From Victivallaceae bacterium (GTDB lineage Bacteria; Verrucomicrobiota; Lentisphaeria; Victivallales; Victivallaceae): 38,662 nucleotides of DNA. Shown here one piece after another: positions 1 through 7,121 of this stretch; positions within the stretch are counted from its first letter, which is position 1, and each line of letters starts with the position of its first letter. The position numbers and the translations under genes are program-made. The stretch is taken from assembly GCA_028718375.1 (NCBI GenBank), contig JAQULZ010000007.1, positions 1 through 38,662 on the forward strand. The letters are read 5' to 3'. The notes beneath the pieces are model-generated. The model saw only the letters and a list, made by a program, of their open reading frames with translations, did not search any database and was not told where the DNA came from.

Positions 1-125
1 AGTGTTCTGAAAAACAAAAAAGCTTTTGTTTTTCAGTCAGCAAAAGGGGGAAATAGGGAAATTTACGCAATATATTAATAATCAATAACATAAATAAAAA
101 CTCGCCTAGAATTTTTGACAGAACC
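1..125 (+). repeat. Dispersed intergenic repeat Rep, copy 1 (cut by window edge)
   Basis: First of three copies; the others are at 11466-11588 (plus) and 33490-33629 (minus). Shared landmarks in order are GTGTTCTG, a perfect 13-bp hairpin CTGAAAAACAAAA/TTTTGTTTTTCAG (7-19 with 24-36), an ATTTACGC block, an AT-rich TTAATAAT block and a terminal CAGAACC. GTTCTG at one end and CAGAAC at the other form a short inverted pair. The copy lies just upstream of the methyltransferase at 151, in the same orientation. The upstream AAAGTGAGACGGGAGG block of the other copies lies outside the window. Confidence 0.75.
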
Positions 126-150
126 AACGGAATATATAGGAATATAAATT

Positions 151-939
151 ATGGATACGACGTCAACCCGGTATTATAATGAAATAGCCGCCAGTTACGA
201 CGCTGATTATAAAACGCCTTTTTGGCGGATGTATAACGAAGTTACGTGGAACTACCTAAAAGACTGTCTGCCGGAAAATAAAACCGATTCTCTGGTGCTC
301 GATGCCGGCGGAGGCACCGGTTTATGGGCCGTCAAGCTGGCCAAGCTGGGGTATAGGGTTGTTCTGACGGACGTCTCTGAAGGCATGCTTGATGTTGCTG
401 AAAAAAAAGTAGTTGCGGAAGGCCTTTCGGATCGGATTCGAATTATTAACTCGGACATTACTGATATGAGGCAATTTCAGGATAACGCCTTTGATCTGGT
501 GCTGGCGGAAGGAGATCCGGTTTCATATTGTTCCGCGCCGCAAAAAGCGATAAAGGAATTGTCCCGGGTGTGCAGGAAAGCCGGATATATCACGGTATCG
601 GTCGACAACAAGTTGACTTGGATGAAAAGGAGTGTTGAACGATGCGACTTCGCCGCAGTTGACAAAATAATGAGTACCGGTATCGCCATGATGCCGACAA
701 CTGAAAATACCGGATATCCGGCATTTACTTTTACGATTGACGAACTCGAAGCCATTTTCAGGAAAAATAATGTCCGCCTGGTCAGAACAGTGGGAAAACC
801 GGTTTTCGCCGGCAAGCATGACCTGGAAGATGAAGATATTTATAATAAGCTTCTGGAATATGAATTGAGGTATGCTTCAGTCCGGTGGCTGGCTGCAACG
901 GGAGGGCATATTGCAGTTATTGGACAGAAAGAATATTGA
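151..939 (+). CDS. Class I SAM-dependent methyltransferase
   Basis: A 262-residue protein with a class I methyltransferase fold. Motif I (VLDAGGGTG, residues 49-57) binds S-adenosylmethionine, and an acidic turn follows the second strand (VVLTDVSEGML, about 70-80). The N-terminal YYNEIAASYDADY resembles Methyltransf_11/25 type enzymes. Nothing identifies the acceptor substrate, so no gene symbol is given. TATAGGAAT about 12 bases upstream can serve as a ribosome-binding site. Repeat copy 1 lies directly upstream and may have replaced or brought the promoter. The thpR gene follows 33 bp downstream on the same strand. A BioC role (malonyl-ACP methyltransferase) is conceivable because bioC is missing from the bio cluster here, but nothing specific supports it. 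Confidence 0.85.
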   Translation: MDTTSTRYYNEIAASYDADYKTPFWRMYNEVTWNYLKDCLPENKTDSLVLDAGGGTGLWAVKLAKLGYRVVLTDVSEGMLDVAEKKVVAEGLSDRIRIINSDITDMRQFQDNAFDLVLAEGDPVSYCSAPQKAIKELSRVCRKAGYITVSVDNKLTWMKRSVERCDFAAVDKIMSTGIAMMPTTENTGYPAFTFTIDELEAIFRKNNVRLVRTVGKPVFAGKHDLEDEDIYNKLLEYELRYASVRWLAATGGHIAVIGQKEY

Positions 940-972
940 GCTGCCGGGGCTGCGGCTGATTGGGAGGGGCTG

Positions 973-1545
973 ATGATGGAAATTGCGCCCGGGAGGGTAT
1001 CGCGTCTTTTCATTGCGCTGGAGGTGCCGGATGAACTGAAAGCCGCGCTGTTGCGGACCCCGATTCCAATGCCGCGCAGCCGGCCGACGCCGCGCGGCCG
1101 GCTTCATCTGACCTTGCGTTTTCTCGGCGATACTCCGGCGGAACTGACCAAACGCCTGATAAAATATATTCAGGATGAGTTCCGTCTGATCGAACCGGTT
1201 CGCCTGATTCCGCAAGGTATCGGTTTTTTCCCGAATTTGCGCCATGTTTCCAGCATGCATTTGCGGCTTGAACTCACCCCGGAACTTTGGGAACTCAAAG
1301 AACGCCTCGACCGTGATTTGCACCGTCTGGCCGGAATCCGGGAGGAAAACAGTTTTAAAGCGCATATCACGTTGTTGCGGATGAGATCATCGCCGTCGGC
1401 CGCCGATTTTAAAGGTCTTTCCGGTTGGGGAGCGGCGCTTGAGCTTCCCGAAACCCGAGCCGCGCGCCTCATCCTTTTCCTCAGCCGCCAGGAAAGAGGA
1501 CGTCAGCTTCATGCGCCGATAGCCTCATGTTCCTGCTGCCGGTGA
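973..1545 (+). CDS. thpR: RNA 2',3'-cyclic phosphodiesterase (LigT/ThpR family)
   Basis: A 190-residue 2H-phosphoesterase. The two catalytic HxTx motifs are visible: HLTL at residue 45 and HITL at residue 131, spaced as in the family. These enzymes hydrolyse 2',3'-cyclic phosphates on RNA ends in the cytoplasm; some were first described as RNA 2'-5' ligases. The N-terminal RLFIALEVPDELK is typical of the family. Length is normal. The ATG at 973 is preceded by a purine-rich GGGAGGGG and followed by a second ATG that could also serve. The Cys-rich C-terminal end (SCSCCR) is unusual but continues in frame. The gene is convergent with gatB, with 19 bp between stops. Confidence 0.9.
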   Translation: MMEIAPGRVSRLFIALEVPDELKAALLRTPIPMPRSRPTPRGRLHLTLRFLGDTPAELTKRLIKYIQDEFRLIEPVRLIPQGIGFFPNLRHVSSMHLRLELTPELWELKERLDRDLHRLAGIREENSFKAHITLLRMRSSPSAADFKGLSGWGAALELPETRAARLILFLSRQERGRQLHAPIASCSCCR

Positions 1546-1564
1546 GCCGTCAGATGTTTCGGGT

Positions 1565-3013
1565 TTATTGTAAATCCAGTTTCCGTTTGAGCAGTTCGAC
1601 CACCAGTTGGGGATTGGCCTTGCCGCGGCTCAATTTCATTACCTGGCCGACGAAGAATTGAAGCACCTTCGGATTGCCTTCCCGGTACTGTTGAACCTGG
1701 GGAGCGTTACGGGTAATGGCTTCGTCGATCAGCGTCTCGATTGCCCCGGTGTCGGTAAGTTGTTCCAGACCCTTTTCCCGGACAATGGCCGGCGCGTTTT
1801 TCCCGGTACTGAACATTTCCGCGAAAACGTCCTTGGCGATCTTGCCGCTGATGGTATTGTTCTCGATCAGGCCGACCATTTCCGCCAGTTGTTCCGGAGC
1901 GATCCGGCACTCGGAAATATCAATCCCCGCACCGGAAAGTTCGCGCAGCAATTCAGAAATAATCCAGTTCGCCAACAGTTTCGGAGTTTTAACCAGTTTC
2001 GCGCCCCGCTCAAAATACAGCGCAATGGGTTTAGTCTGGCAAATGACTTCGGCATCATATTCCGTGATGTCGAAATCGGCGACCAGACGCCGGCGCATTG
2101 CTTCCGGCAATTCCGGCAGGGCGGCCCGGAAAGCTTCGATCTCCTCCGGCGTGAATGTTACCGGCATCAAATCCGGATCCGGGAAATACCGGTAATCGTG
2201 CGCCGCTTCCTTGACCCGCATCAGATAAGTTTCGCCCCGGTCGTCGTTCCAGCCGCGGGTTTCCTGCTCCAAAGTACCGCCGCCGTTCAGGATTTCCGGC
2301 TGCCGCCGGAGTTCATATTCCAGCGCCCGGTGCACCGCCCGGAAACTGTTGAGATTTTTTATCTCGATTTTAGTGCCGAATTCCTTACCGCCGGTTTTCC
2401 GCACGGAGACATTCACATCGCAGCGCATCTGGCCTTTTTCCATATCGCAGTTACTGATGTCGGCGTACTGCATGATTTGTTTGAGCTTGGTAAGATAAGC
2501 GTAGGCTTCATCCGGGGTGCGGATATCCGGTTCACTGACCACTTCCATCAACGGTACGCCGGCGCGGTTGTAATCGACGCCGCTGCAAGTATTGAAATGG
2601 GTCAGCTTGCCGACGTCTTCTTCGAGATGGATCCGGGTGATGCCGATGGTTACGTCGCCCAGATCGCGCCCGGAAAAGCCTTTACCGCCGAGTTTTATCC
2701 GCCCGCCGGTACAGAACGGCAGGTCATACTGGGATATCTGATAATTCTTGGGCATATCCGGATAAAAATAACTTTTACGGTCGAACTTGCTGAATCCGGC
2801 GACTTTACAGTCGGTCAGCAGGCCCGCAATTACCGTCTGTTCGATCGCTTTTTTATTGGGGACCGGCAGTACTCCGGGATAGCCCATGCAGACCGGACAA
2901 ACCCGGGTATTCGGTTCTCCGCCCGACCGGTTGGCACAGGAACAGAACATTTTGCTGGCAGTCTTGATCTCGATATGGACTTCCAGGCCGATCACTGCTT
3001 CATATTCAGCCAT
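1565..3013 (-). CDS. gatB: Aspartyl/glutamyl-tRNA amidotransferase subunit B
   Basis: A 482-residue full-length GatB. In the GatCAB complex it activates the side-chain carboxylate of mischarged Glu-tRNA(Gln) or Asp-tRNA(Asn) for amidation with ammonia channelled from GatA. The zinc-site cysteines are present (C24, C26, C39, C42 in MFCSC...CPVCMGYPG), as is the signature block around SYFYPDMPKNYQISQYD. The C-terminal third is the YqeY-like tRNA-binding region. An AAGGA ribosome site lies nine bases before the ATG. The neighbouring gatA and gatC are not in the window, so the complex is encoded at more than one locus. The exported-protein gene lies 33 bp upstream on the same strand and may share its transcript. 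Confidence 0.97.
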   Translation of the reverse strand: MAEYEAVIGLEVHIEIKTASKMFCSCANRSGGEPNTRVCPVCMGYPGVLPVPNKKAIEQTVIAGLLTDCKVAGFSKFDRKSYFYPDMPKNYQISQYDLPFCTGGRIKLGGKGFSGRDLGDVTIGITRIHLEEDVGKLTHFNTCSGVDYNRAGVPLMEVVSEPDIRTPDEAYAYLTKLKQIMQYADISNCDMEKGQMRCDVNVSVRKTGGKEFGTKIEIKNLNSFRAVHRALEYELRRQPEILNGGGTLEQETRGWNDDRGETYLMRVKEAAHDYRYFPDPDLMPVTFTPEEIEAFRAALPELPEAMRRRLVADFDITEYDAEVICQTKPIALYFERGAKLVKTPKLLANWIISELLRELSGAGIDISECRIAPEQLAEMVGLIENNTISGKIAKDVFAEMFSTGKNAPAIVREKGLEQLTDTGAIETLIDEAITRNAPQVQQYREGNPKVLQFFVGQVMKLSRGKANPQLVVELLKRKLDLQ

Positions 3014-3046
3014 TGGCAGTATCCTTGGTCAGCTTAGTGATAATCG

Positions 3047-3619
3047 TCATTTTTTGACCGGACCGGAGGAGGTTTTCGCATAAAAAGTAACGGTTACCGG
3101 TTGTCCCGGTTTTACCTTCAGAGTCTGGTATACCGGATTATTGTGCCAGACGACAATATAATTTTTCCCGGACTGGGCATCCTCCATTCCGGTCACCATG
3201 TTGGCGGGATTGCCGCTCCAGCCGTCAAACAGGTTATTCTGCCCGACAAATTCAAAATCGCAGTTTTTGGCTTCCGTGCCGGTTATGGTAATGTTATCGT
3301 AGGCCGTCCAGAAAGTAATATCGGTCTTGTCCCCCTGGGGCTTGGAGGAGGGAGCGCAGAAATGAATACTTACGATGCCTTCCTTATTCGGAGTGAAACT
3401 GAAACTGTATTTCTGCCATTTGTCCGGCAGGTTCAGGGCTGAAGCAACCGTCAGACAATATTTACTGTCGGCGTTGACTACCGTCAAACCCTGATCGGCC
3501 TTACCGGGTTTCAATTCGATTTTGTCGTCAGTTCCGTTCAGCTCGATCTTGATGCCGGAGGCGGCAAAACAACCGGCCGCGGCAACTGCGGCGCTGATAA
3601 TGAGCGCTCTTTTCAACAT
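3047..3619 (-). CDS. Small exported protein of unknown function
   Basis: A 190-residue protein with an N-terminal signal sequence (MLKRALIISAAVAAAGCFA). The Cys at residue 17 might make it a lipoprotein, but the lipobox is weak, so ordinary Sec export is equally likely. The mature part is rich in beta-forming stretches, with paired aromatic and Asn/Gly residues (WQKYSFSFTP, ITFWTAYDNITITG, VTVTFYAKT). This resembles the jelly-roll carbohydrate-binding-module style, but I do not recognise a family. A strong AGGAGG lies six bases before the ATG. The gene sits 33 bp upstream of gatB in the same direction; that looks positional rather than functional. Confidence 0.7.
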   Translation of the reverse strand: MLKRALIISAAVAAAGCFAASGIKIELNGTDDKIELKPGKADQGLTVVNADSKYCLTVASALNLPDKWQKYSFSFTPNKEGIVSIHFCAPSSKPQGDKTDITFWTAYDNITITGTEAKNCDFEFVGQNNLFDGWSGNPANMVTGMEDAQSGKNYIVVWHNNPVYQTLKVKPGQPVTVTFYAKTSSGPVKK

Positions 3620-3902
3620 GATAACCTCCTGTTATTTCGATGCGAAAACGCTGCAAAAGTAAATTACCTGAATTTACCCTATTCCCGGGAAATAGTCAAA
3701 CCAAATTCGGCAATCGGTAAACGGATTTCGAAAAAATCAGGTTTCCAAGCCGGCCTTTCGGGGAAAAGTAAAAAAATCCAAAATTACGGAGCAGTTTTTT
3801 TAGATATCGCTGGCGGGAGAGATAATGCTGCAATATATTAGCAGGTAACTGCATGGAAAATTTGATTGTTGAAGACAAACGGAAAACAGTGAGTAAAAAG
3901 AA

Positions 3903-4346
3903 ATGAAAAAATGCTTAATGGCACTGGCGCTGGCGGGATGCTGTTTTTTGCCGGCAGGATGTTCGAAGCAGGACAGTTCTATCAATTCTCTGATAGAAGT
4001 CAACCTGCAAAAACACAACCGGGAGTTAGTGAATCTGGGTGAGGCTTATCCGGAGCGATGGGACAAATTCTACGTTTTCGAGCCCTATACTCCGAAAGAG
4101 AAAATCGAGCGCACATTAGGCTGTGACTTTTCCGGTAATTCAAGGATCAGTCGTTCCGAGTCAATTTCATTGCTGATATTTGTCAAGGATGGAAAAGTTG
4201 TTTCATGGACGGATTATCCGCGGCATCGTGGGGATTTTTCCAAGCTGTACAGAAGTGAGGGCTATCTCAGAAAAAAAGCAATATTCAAAGTTGCGGACAA
4301 ATCGGCAAAGTGGCTTACTTTTACAGTTCTTCACAAAAATCTGTAA
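3903..4346 (+). CDS. Small putative lipoprotein, unknown function
   Basis: A 147-residue protein with a lipoprotein-like signal: a charged MKKC start, a hydrophobic core and the sequence LPAGC|SKQD, giving a candidate lipidated Cys at residue 20. The mature part contains YVFEPYTPKEKIERTLGCDF and LLIFVKDGKVVSWTDYPR...GDFSKL. This pattern resembles a family of short hypothetical lipoproteins whose members carry a similar 'PY...E...LG' block and a C-terminal 'GDFSKL'; I recall that likeness from memory and did not search for it. There is no clear Shine-Dalgarno sequence, only a purine-rich AAAAAGAA before the ATG. It stands alone between divergent and unassigned DNA. Confidence 0.6.
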   Translation: MKKCLMALALAGCCFLPAGCSKQDSSINSLIEVNLQKHNRELVNLGEAYPERWDKFYVFEPYTPKEKIERTLGCDFSGNSRISRSESISLLIFVKDGKVVSWTDYPRHRGDFSKLYRSEGYLRKKAIFKVADKSAKWLTFTVLHKNL

Positions 4347-4768
4347 TGGAACGCAAACCGTTAATGTCACCAATGCAGTCCCGAGTTGAGTATCGCTTTT
4401 TCAATCGCGGTAAAGTTGTTCCGCGGCATAAAACCGCTCACTTCGTTTGCTATTTATACGCTCCAGAACTTGACAGCTCAATCAAAAGCGAAGATCATCA
4501 CCGTCGTCAAAAACAAAAAAACAATTTTTTTGTTTTTGAACTGTTTATCAGCTCTTTTGCCGGGGCGTCGAGTCAAGGCAAAATACCCGCTCGGAAAAAC
4601 ATTTTCGACATTGATCCAGATTTTTGAGAAGAACCACTTTTACCCGAAATTGACCGGTGCTGAAAGGAAGCGGCTAAAAGCGTTGAACCCGGAAAACGCC
4701 GGAATGGAAAAAATCCGGGATTTTGGAAGTGATAATTTCTTTATCCATGAAGTGTTTGAATTATTTTT
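4347..4768. other. Unassigned stretch between lipoprotein gene and MITE-1
   Basis: About 420 bases without a recognised gene. A 131-codon open frame (4386-4781, plus) crosses it, but its last codons lie inside the inserted element at 4769 and it resembles nothing I know. Its middle is the A/T palindrome near 4508-4538 (AAAACAAAAAAAC...TTTTTTTGTTTTT). The C-terminal part (LTGAERKRLKALNPENAG) looks protein-like, so a decayed gene is possible. Confidence 0.4.
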
Positions 4769-5078
4769 GGGTCTTCACTAGAATTTATGGGTGAAACAAT
4801 GGGAGCTACATCAGAACCCGTCGTCAATCAAGCGGCAATCCGGCATAACCGGTCGCAAGCTCCCTTTTATTCCGTTTGCTCGCTTGATAGCCGTCGGAAC
4901 CTGATGTAAATACAGTTCTTGTCGCTTCGGAAGAAAAAAAAGATTTTTCTTCCGAATCCTTGAAAAACATTGGCCGCCCCATCCGTCATATCGCATCTGA
5001 AATGACGGATTTTTTTGAACGTTAAAATATTTTCGCTCACTCTGAGCCAATGTAATCCACAAATTCTGGCGAAGAGGC
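4769..5078 (+). mobile_element. MITE-1: 310-bp transposase-less element with 8-bp target duplication
   Basis: The left end reads GGGTCTTCACTAGAATTTAT and the right end, read inward on the minus strand, GCCTCTTCGCCAGAATTTGT, giving inverted ends of about 24 bp. It is flanked by perfect 8-bp direct repeats TTATTTTT at 4761-4768 and 5079-5086. It contains a long interrupted hairpin (4807-4908; CATCAG/CTGATG outer and ATCAAGCG/CGCTTGAT inner stems), a perfect 13-bp hairpin (4926-4938 with 4944-4956) and the inverted pair CCGTCAT/ATGACGG. No coding capacity is visible. The end type and 8-bp duplication recall ISL3-family elements, so mobilisation in trans is inferred. The insertion abuts the oxidoreductase stop codon without altering it. 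Confidence 0.88.
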
Positions 5079-5085
5079 TTATTTT

Positions 5086-6384
5086 TTATTTTGATTGTTT
5101 TCCGGCAGCAGGTGAGGAAAGCTGAAATTCCTGAGGCCATATTTCCGCTATTTCAATGGTTCTCTCCTCTTTCCGTGAAAGTTCAGCGGCGAAAACAATT
5201 GCATGGGATCTCAATACTTCCCGGGTATCAACCCCGATCCCGGCTGGGGGTTTCTGAGGGGCGGCAATGGCGGAAAACCAATCAATTACGATGTCCTTAT
5301 CTTCGGGATGGTAGCTGTCAGGCGGCTTAATATCAATCACTTCCGATATTGATGAATTAAAATTCCATATTTTTATTTTGCCGGCTTCTTCATCAAAAAG
5401 CAGTTCTCCTTCAGTTCCATGGACGCGCGTCCGGCGTCCGTTGGTTGCGGAAAACCCGCTGAGCGTACAAGTGGCAGTGGTTCCGTTTTCATATTCCATC
5501 ATAACAACCTGATGGTCTACAACATCATTTCCTGCCCGCCAAACGCATTTACCCCATGTTCCATCCTGTACCGCCTTCAAATGCGACTTGCGGGTATGGA
5601 CGGGGGAAACGTCTCTGGCCGGCCACGCGTCCAGCTTGGAATCAATGTACAGGCGCTGTGCAGAATAAGGGCAGGAATTATTAATCTTGCAATCATCGAG
5701 ACATCGTTTTCCGCTTCCTGCCGGTGCGTTGGAAGGGGTGAAGTGGGAAAGACTGCCAAAAGATGAAACCTTGACGCAGCGGTTATCGATAAGCCAATTA
5801 ATAAAGTCCAAATCATGACAGCATTTGTGCAGAAGCAGAAACGTATTGTTTGCTTCCTTGCCCCATCTTCCCCTGACGTAATTATGAGTGAAGCGCCGAT
5901 TGCCAATCGCTTCCACATGTTCAAGATCGATAATTTTACCCAAAGTTCCGTTTTCAATGATTTTTTTAATTTTCACGAAGGAAGTCATGAAGCGGAGACT
6001 GTGACAAACCCGGACGATGCAGTTATTTTCACGGCACAGTTTATCTATTGCCAGGCAGTGGGGCCATTTATCCGCTATTGGCTTTTCCATCAGGATATGC
6101 CAGCCTTGTTCGGCGGCAGCCGTTGCCGGTCCGAAGTGCTGATTGTCCATGGTGGCAATAACTGCAGCATTACAACTACGGGATTGAGCAAATAATTCTT
6201 CCCATGAGGAAAATACTTCTTGGCCGGTAAGTGAATGGGTTTCGGCAAATTTTTTTCTGCGTATCGGATCCGGTTCTGCAACCGCGGCAATCCGGCAGTC
6301 CAGTCCGGAGGACGATAAATGATGAGCTAAATGCGTTCCCCGGACTCCTGCGCCTATTATTGCGATTTTCACTGTTTTTTTCAT
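5086..6384 (-). CDS. Gfo/Idh/MocA-family NAD(P)-dependent oxidoreductase
   Basis: A 432-residue protein with an N-terminal Rossmann fold (IAIIGAGVRGTHLA, residues 7-20), the family EKP motif (E100-K101-P102) and the KCCHDLDFINWL segment (187-198) carrying the usual catalytic His. A cysteine-bearing insert (RCLDDCKINNSCPYSA) matches a subgroup common in sugar-degrading anaerobes and PVC bacteria. Family members oxidise or reduce sugars, inositols or their derivatives; the substrate cannot be read here. The gene is isolated, bounded downstream by MITE-1, whose target duplication touches its stop codon, and upstream by a 16-bp palindrome and MITE-2. MITE-2 probably displaced or replaced the original upstream promoter region. 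Confidence 0.9.
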   Translation of the reverse strand: MKKTVKIAIIGAGVRGTHLAHHLSSSGLDCRIAAVAEPDPIRRKKFAETHSLTGQEVFSSWEELFAQSRSCNAAVIATMDNQHFGPATAAAEQGWHILMEKPIADKWPHCLAIDKLCRENNCIVRVCHSLRFMTSFVKIKKIIENGTLGKIIDLEHVEAIGNRRFTHNYVRGRWGKEANNTFLLLHKCCHDLDFINWLIDNRCVKVSSFGSLSHFTPSNAPAGSGKRCLDDCKINNSCPYSAQRLYIDSKLDAWPARDVSPVHTRKSHLKAVQDGTWGKCVWRAGNDVVDHQVVMMEYENGTTATCTLSGFSATNGRRTRVHGTEGELLFDEEAGKIKIWNFNSSISEVIDIKPPDSYHPEDKDIVIDWFSAIAAPQKPPAGIGVDTREVLRSHAIVFAAELSRKEERTIEIAEIWPQEFQLSSPAAGKQSK

Positions 6385-6451
6385 ATCATCTGAAATATAA
6401 TGCCGGTTGAAATATTAACCAGCGGTTTAACGAAAAAAATCATTTTCATTC

Positions 6452-6495
6452 ATTCAACCGCCTGACCACCTGTTTAGGCGGTCAGGCGGTTGAAT
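6452..6495. promoter_or_regulatory. Perfect 16-bp inverted repeat upstream of the oxidoreductase
   Basis: ATTCAACCGCCTGACC (6452-6467) is repeated exactly inverted at 6480-6495, with a 12-base centre. It lies 68-111 bp upstream of the oxidoreductase start and 11 bp from MITE-2. It could be an operator or a hairpin terminator for leftward transcripts entering from MITE-2: a T-rich run follows about 10 bases beyond the stem on the minus strand. The sequence alone does not decide between these. Confidence 0.55.
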
Positions 6496-6506
6496 AATTA
6501 AAAAGT

Positions 6507-7036
6507 GCTTCTTCACCAGAATTTATGGGTTATATATGCTCAGATTGAGCGAAAATATTTCGGTGTTCAAAAAAATCCGTTATTTCAAATATGGTATGAC
6601 GGCGCCGGCCCTCCTTTTTTTGGTGGGCCCTTAAGCCCCCCAAACCCCCTCTGCGCCTTTCGCCGGCGGCGGCAGGGCAATGCCCTGCACTTTGACGCTT
6701 CCTTTGCCTTGGTCTGTCCGCGTGATACCGTGAAGCCCCGGCTGCGCCGGACACTTCCCGGTATCACACGGGAGAGCAAAAAATCTTCGCTCCCGCCCTC
6801 CGGGCACTGAGCTCAATTTTAAAAGCCGAATTCCTTAGTTGCCTGCTTTATTATTATGTTTCAGGGAAAACAAACCATTGTTTTTCTCTGAAAGCAAAAA
6901 AACTTTACTTATCAGGTTCCTGGCCTTGTCAAGCTGAATCGAAATAAATAGCGAAGCGGTTTATGTCGAATCCGAGCTTGACAAGAGCAGGGTTCTGATA
7001 TATTTGCGTTCAACCCATAAATTCGCGCGAAGACCC
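6507..7036 (-). mobile_element. MITE-2: 530-bp relative of MITE-1 with 8-bp target duplication
   Basis: The ends are GCTTCTTCACCAGAATTTAT (left) and GGGTCTTCGCGCGAATTTAT (right, minus strand). Perfect 8-bp direct repeats TAAAAAGT flank it at 6499-6506 and 7037-7044. It shares about 110 bp of one subterminal region and about 130 bp of the other with MITE-1, in the opposite orientation, and has about 220 bp of extra GC-rich interior (about 6610-6830). It contains the hairpin 6910-7000, homologous to 4807-4908 of MITE-1, and a GTGATACCG/CGGTATCAC stem near 6721-6768. No credible reading frame is present. Confidence 0.88.
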
Positions 7037-7067
7037 TAAAAAGTTTTTGCAGGAAAAGTTGGGGTAC

Positions 7068-7114
7068 GGGGAAGAAAAAACCGCTTTTTACCAAAAAGGG
7101 GGTTTTTCTTCCCC
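7068..7114 (-). terminator. Hairpin terminator downstream of thiI
   Basis: GGGGAAGAAAAAACC (7068-7082) pairs with GGGGTTTTTCTTCCCC (7099-7114) around a 16-base loop, starting seven bases past the thiI stop. The stem is strong, but a terminal U-run is only partly present, so factor-independent termination is likely rather than certain. Confidence 0.6.
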
Positions 7115-7121
7115 GTTTCCG

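Noticed and set aside
151-939. Methyltransferase as the missing BioC
   Set aside because: Only generic SAM-binding motifs are visible and the gene is nearly 30 kb from the biotin genes; no specific evidence.
1607-3037. 476-residue frame antisense to gatB
   Set aside because: A shadow of a strongly coding GC-rich gene; its protein resembles nothing, while gatB opposite is complete.
4386-4781. 131-residue open frame after the lipoprotein gene
   Set aside because: Its end lies inside MITE-1, its middle is an A/T palindrome, there is no ribosome site and no family likeness; kept only as an unassigned stretch.
4807-4908. Bulged hairpin as an integron attC site
   Set aside because: AAC and GTT-like triplets occur near the ends, but there is no RYYYAAC/GTTRRRY core pair, no cassette array and no integrase; it lies wholly inside a duplication-flanked MITE.
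4769-7036. The two flanking elements as ends of one composite transposon carrying the oxidoreductase
   Set aside because: Each element has its own, different, perfect 8-bp duplication (TTATTTTT and TAAAAAGT), so they inserted separately; a composite unit would share one duplication at its outer ends.
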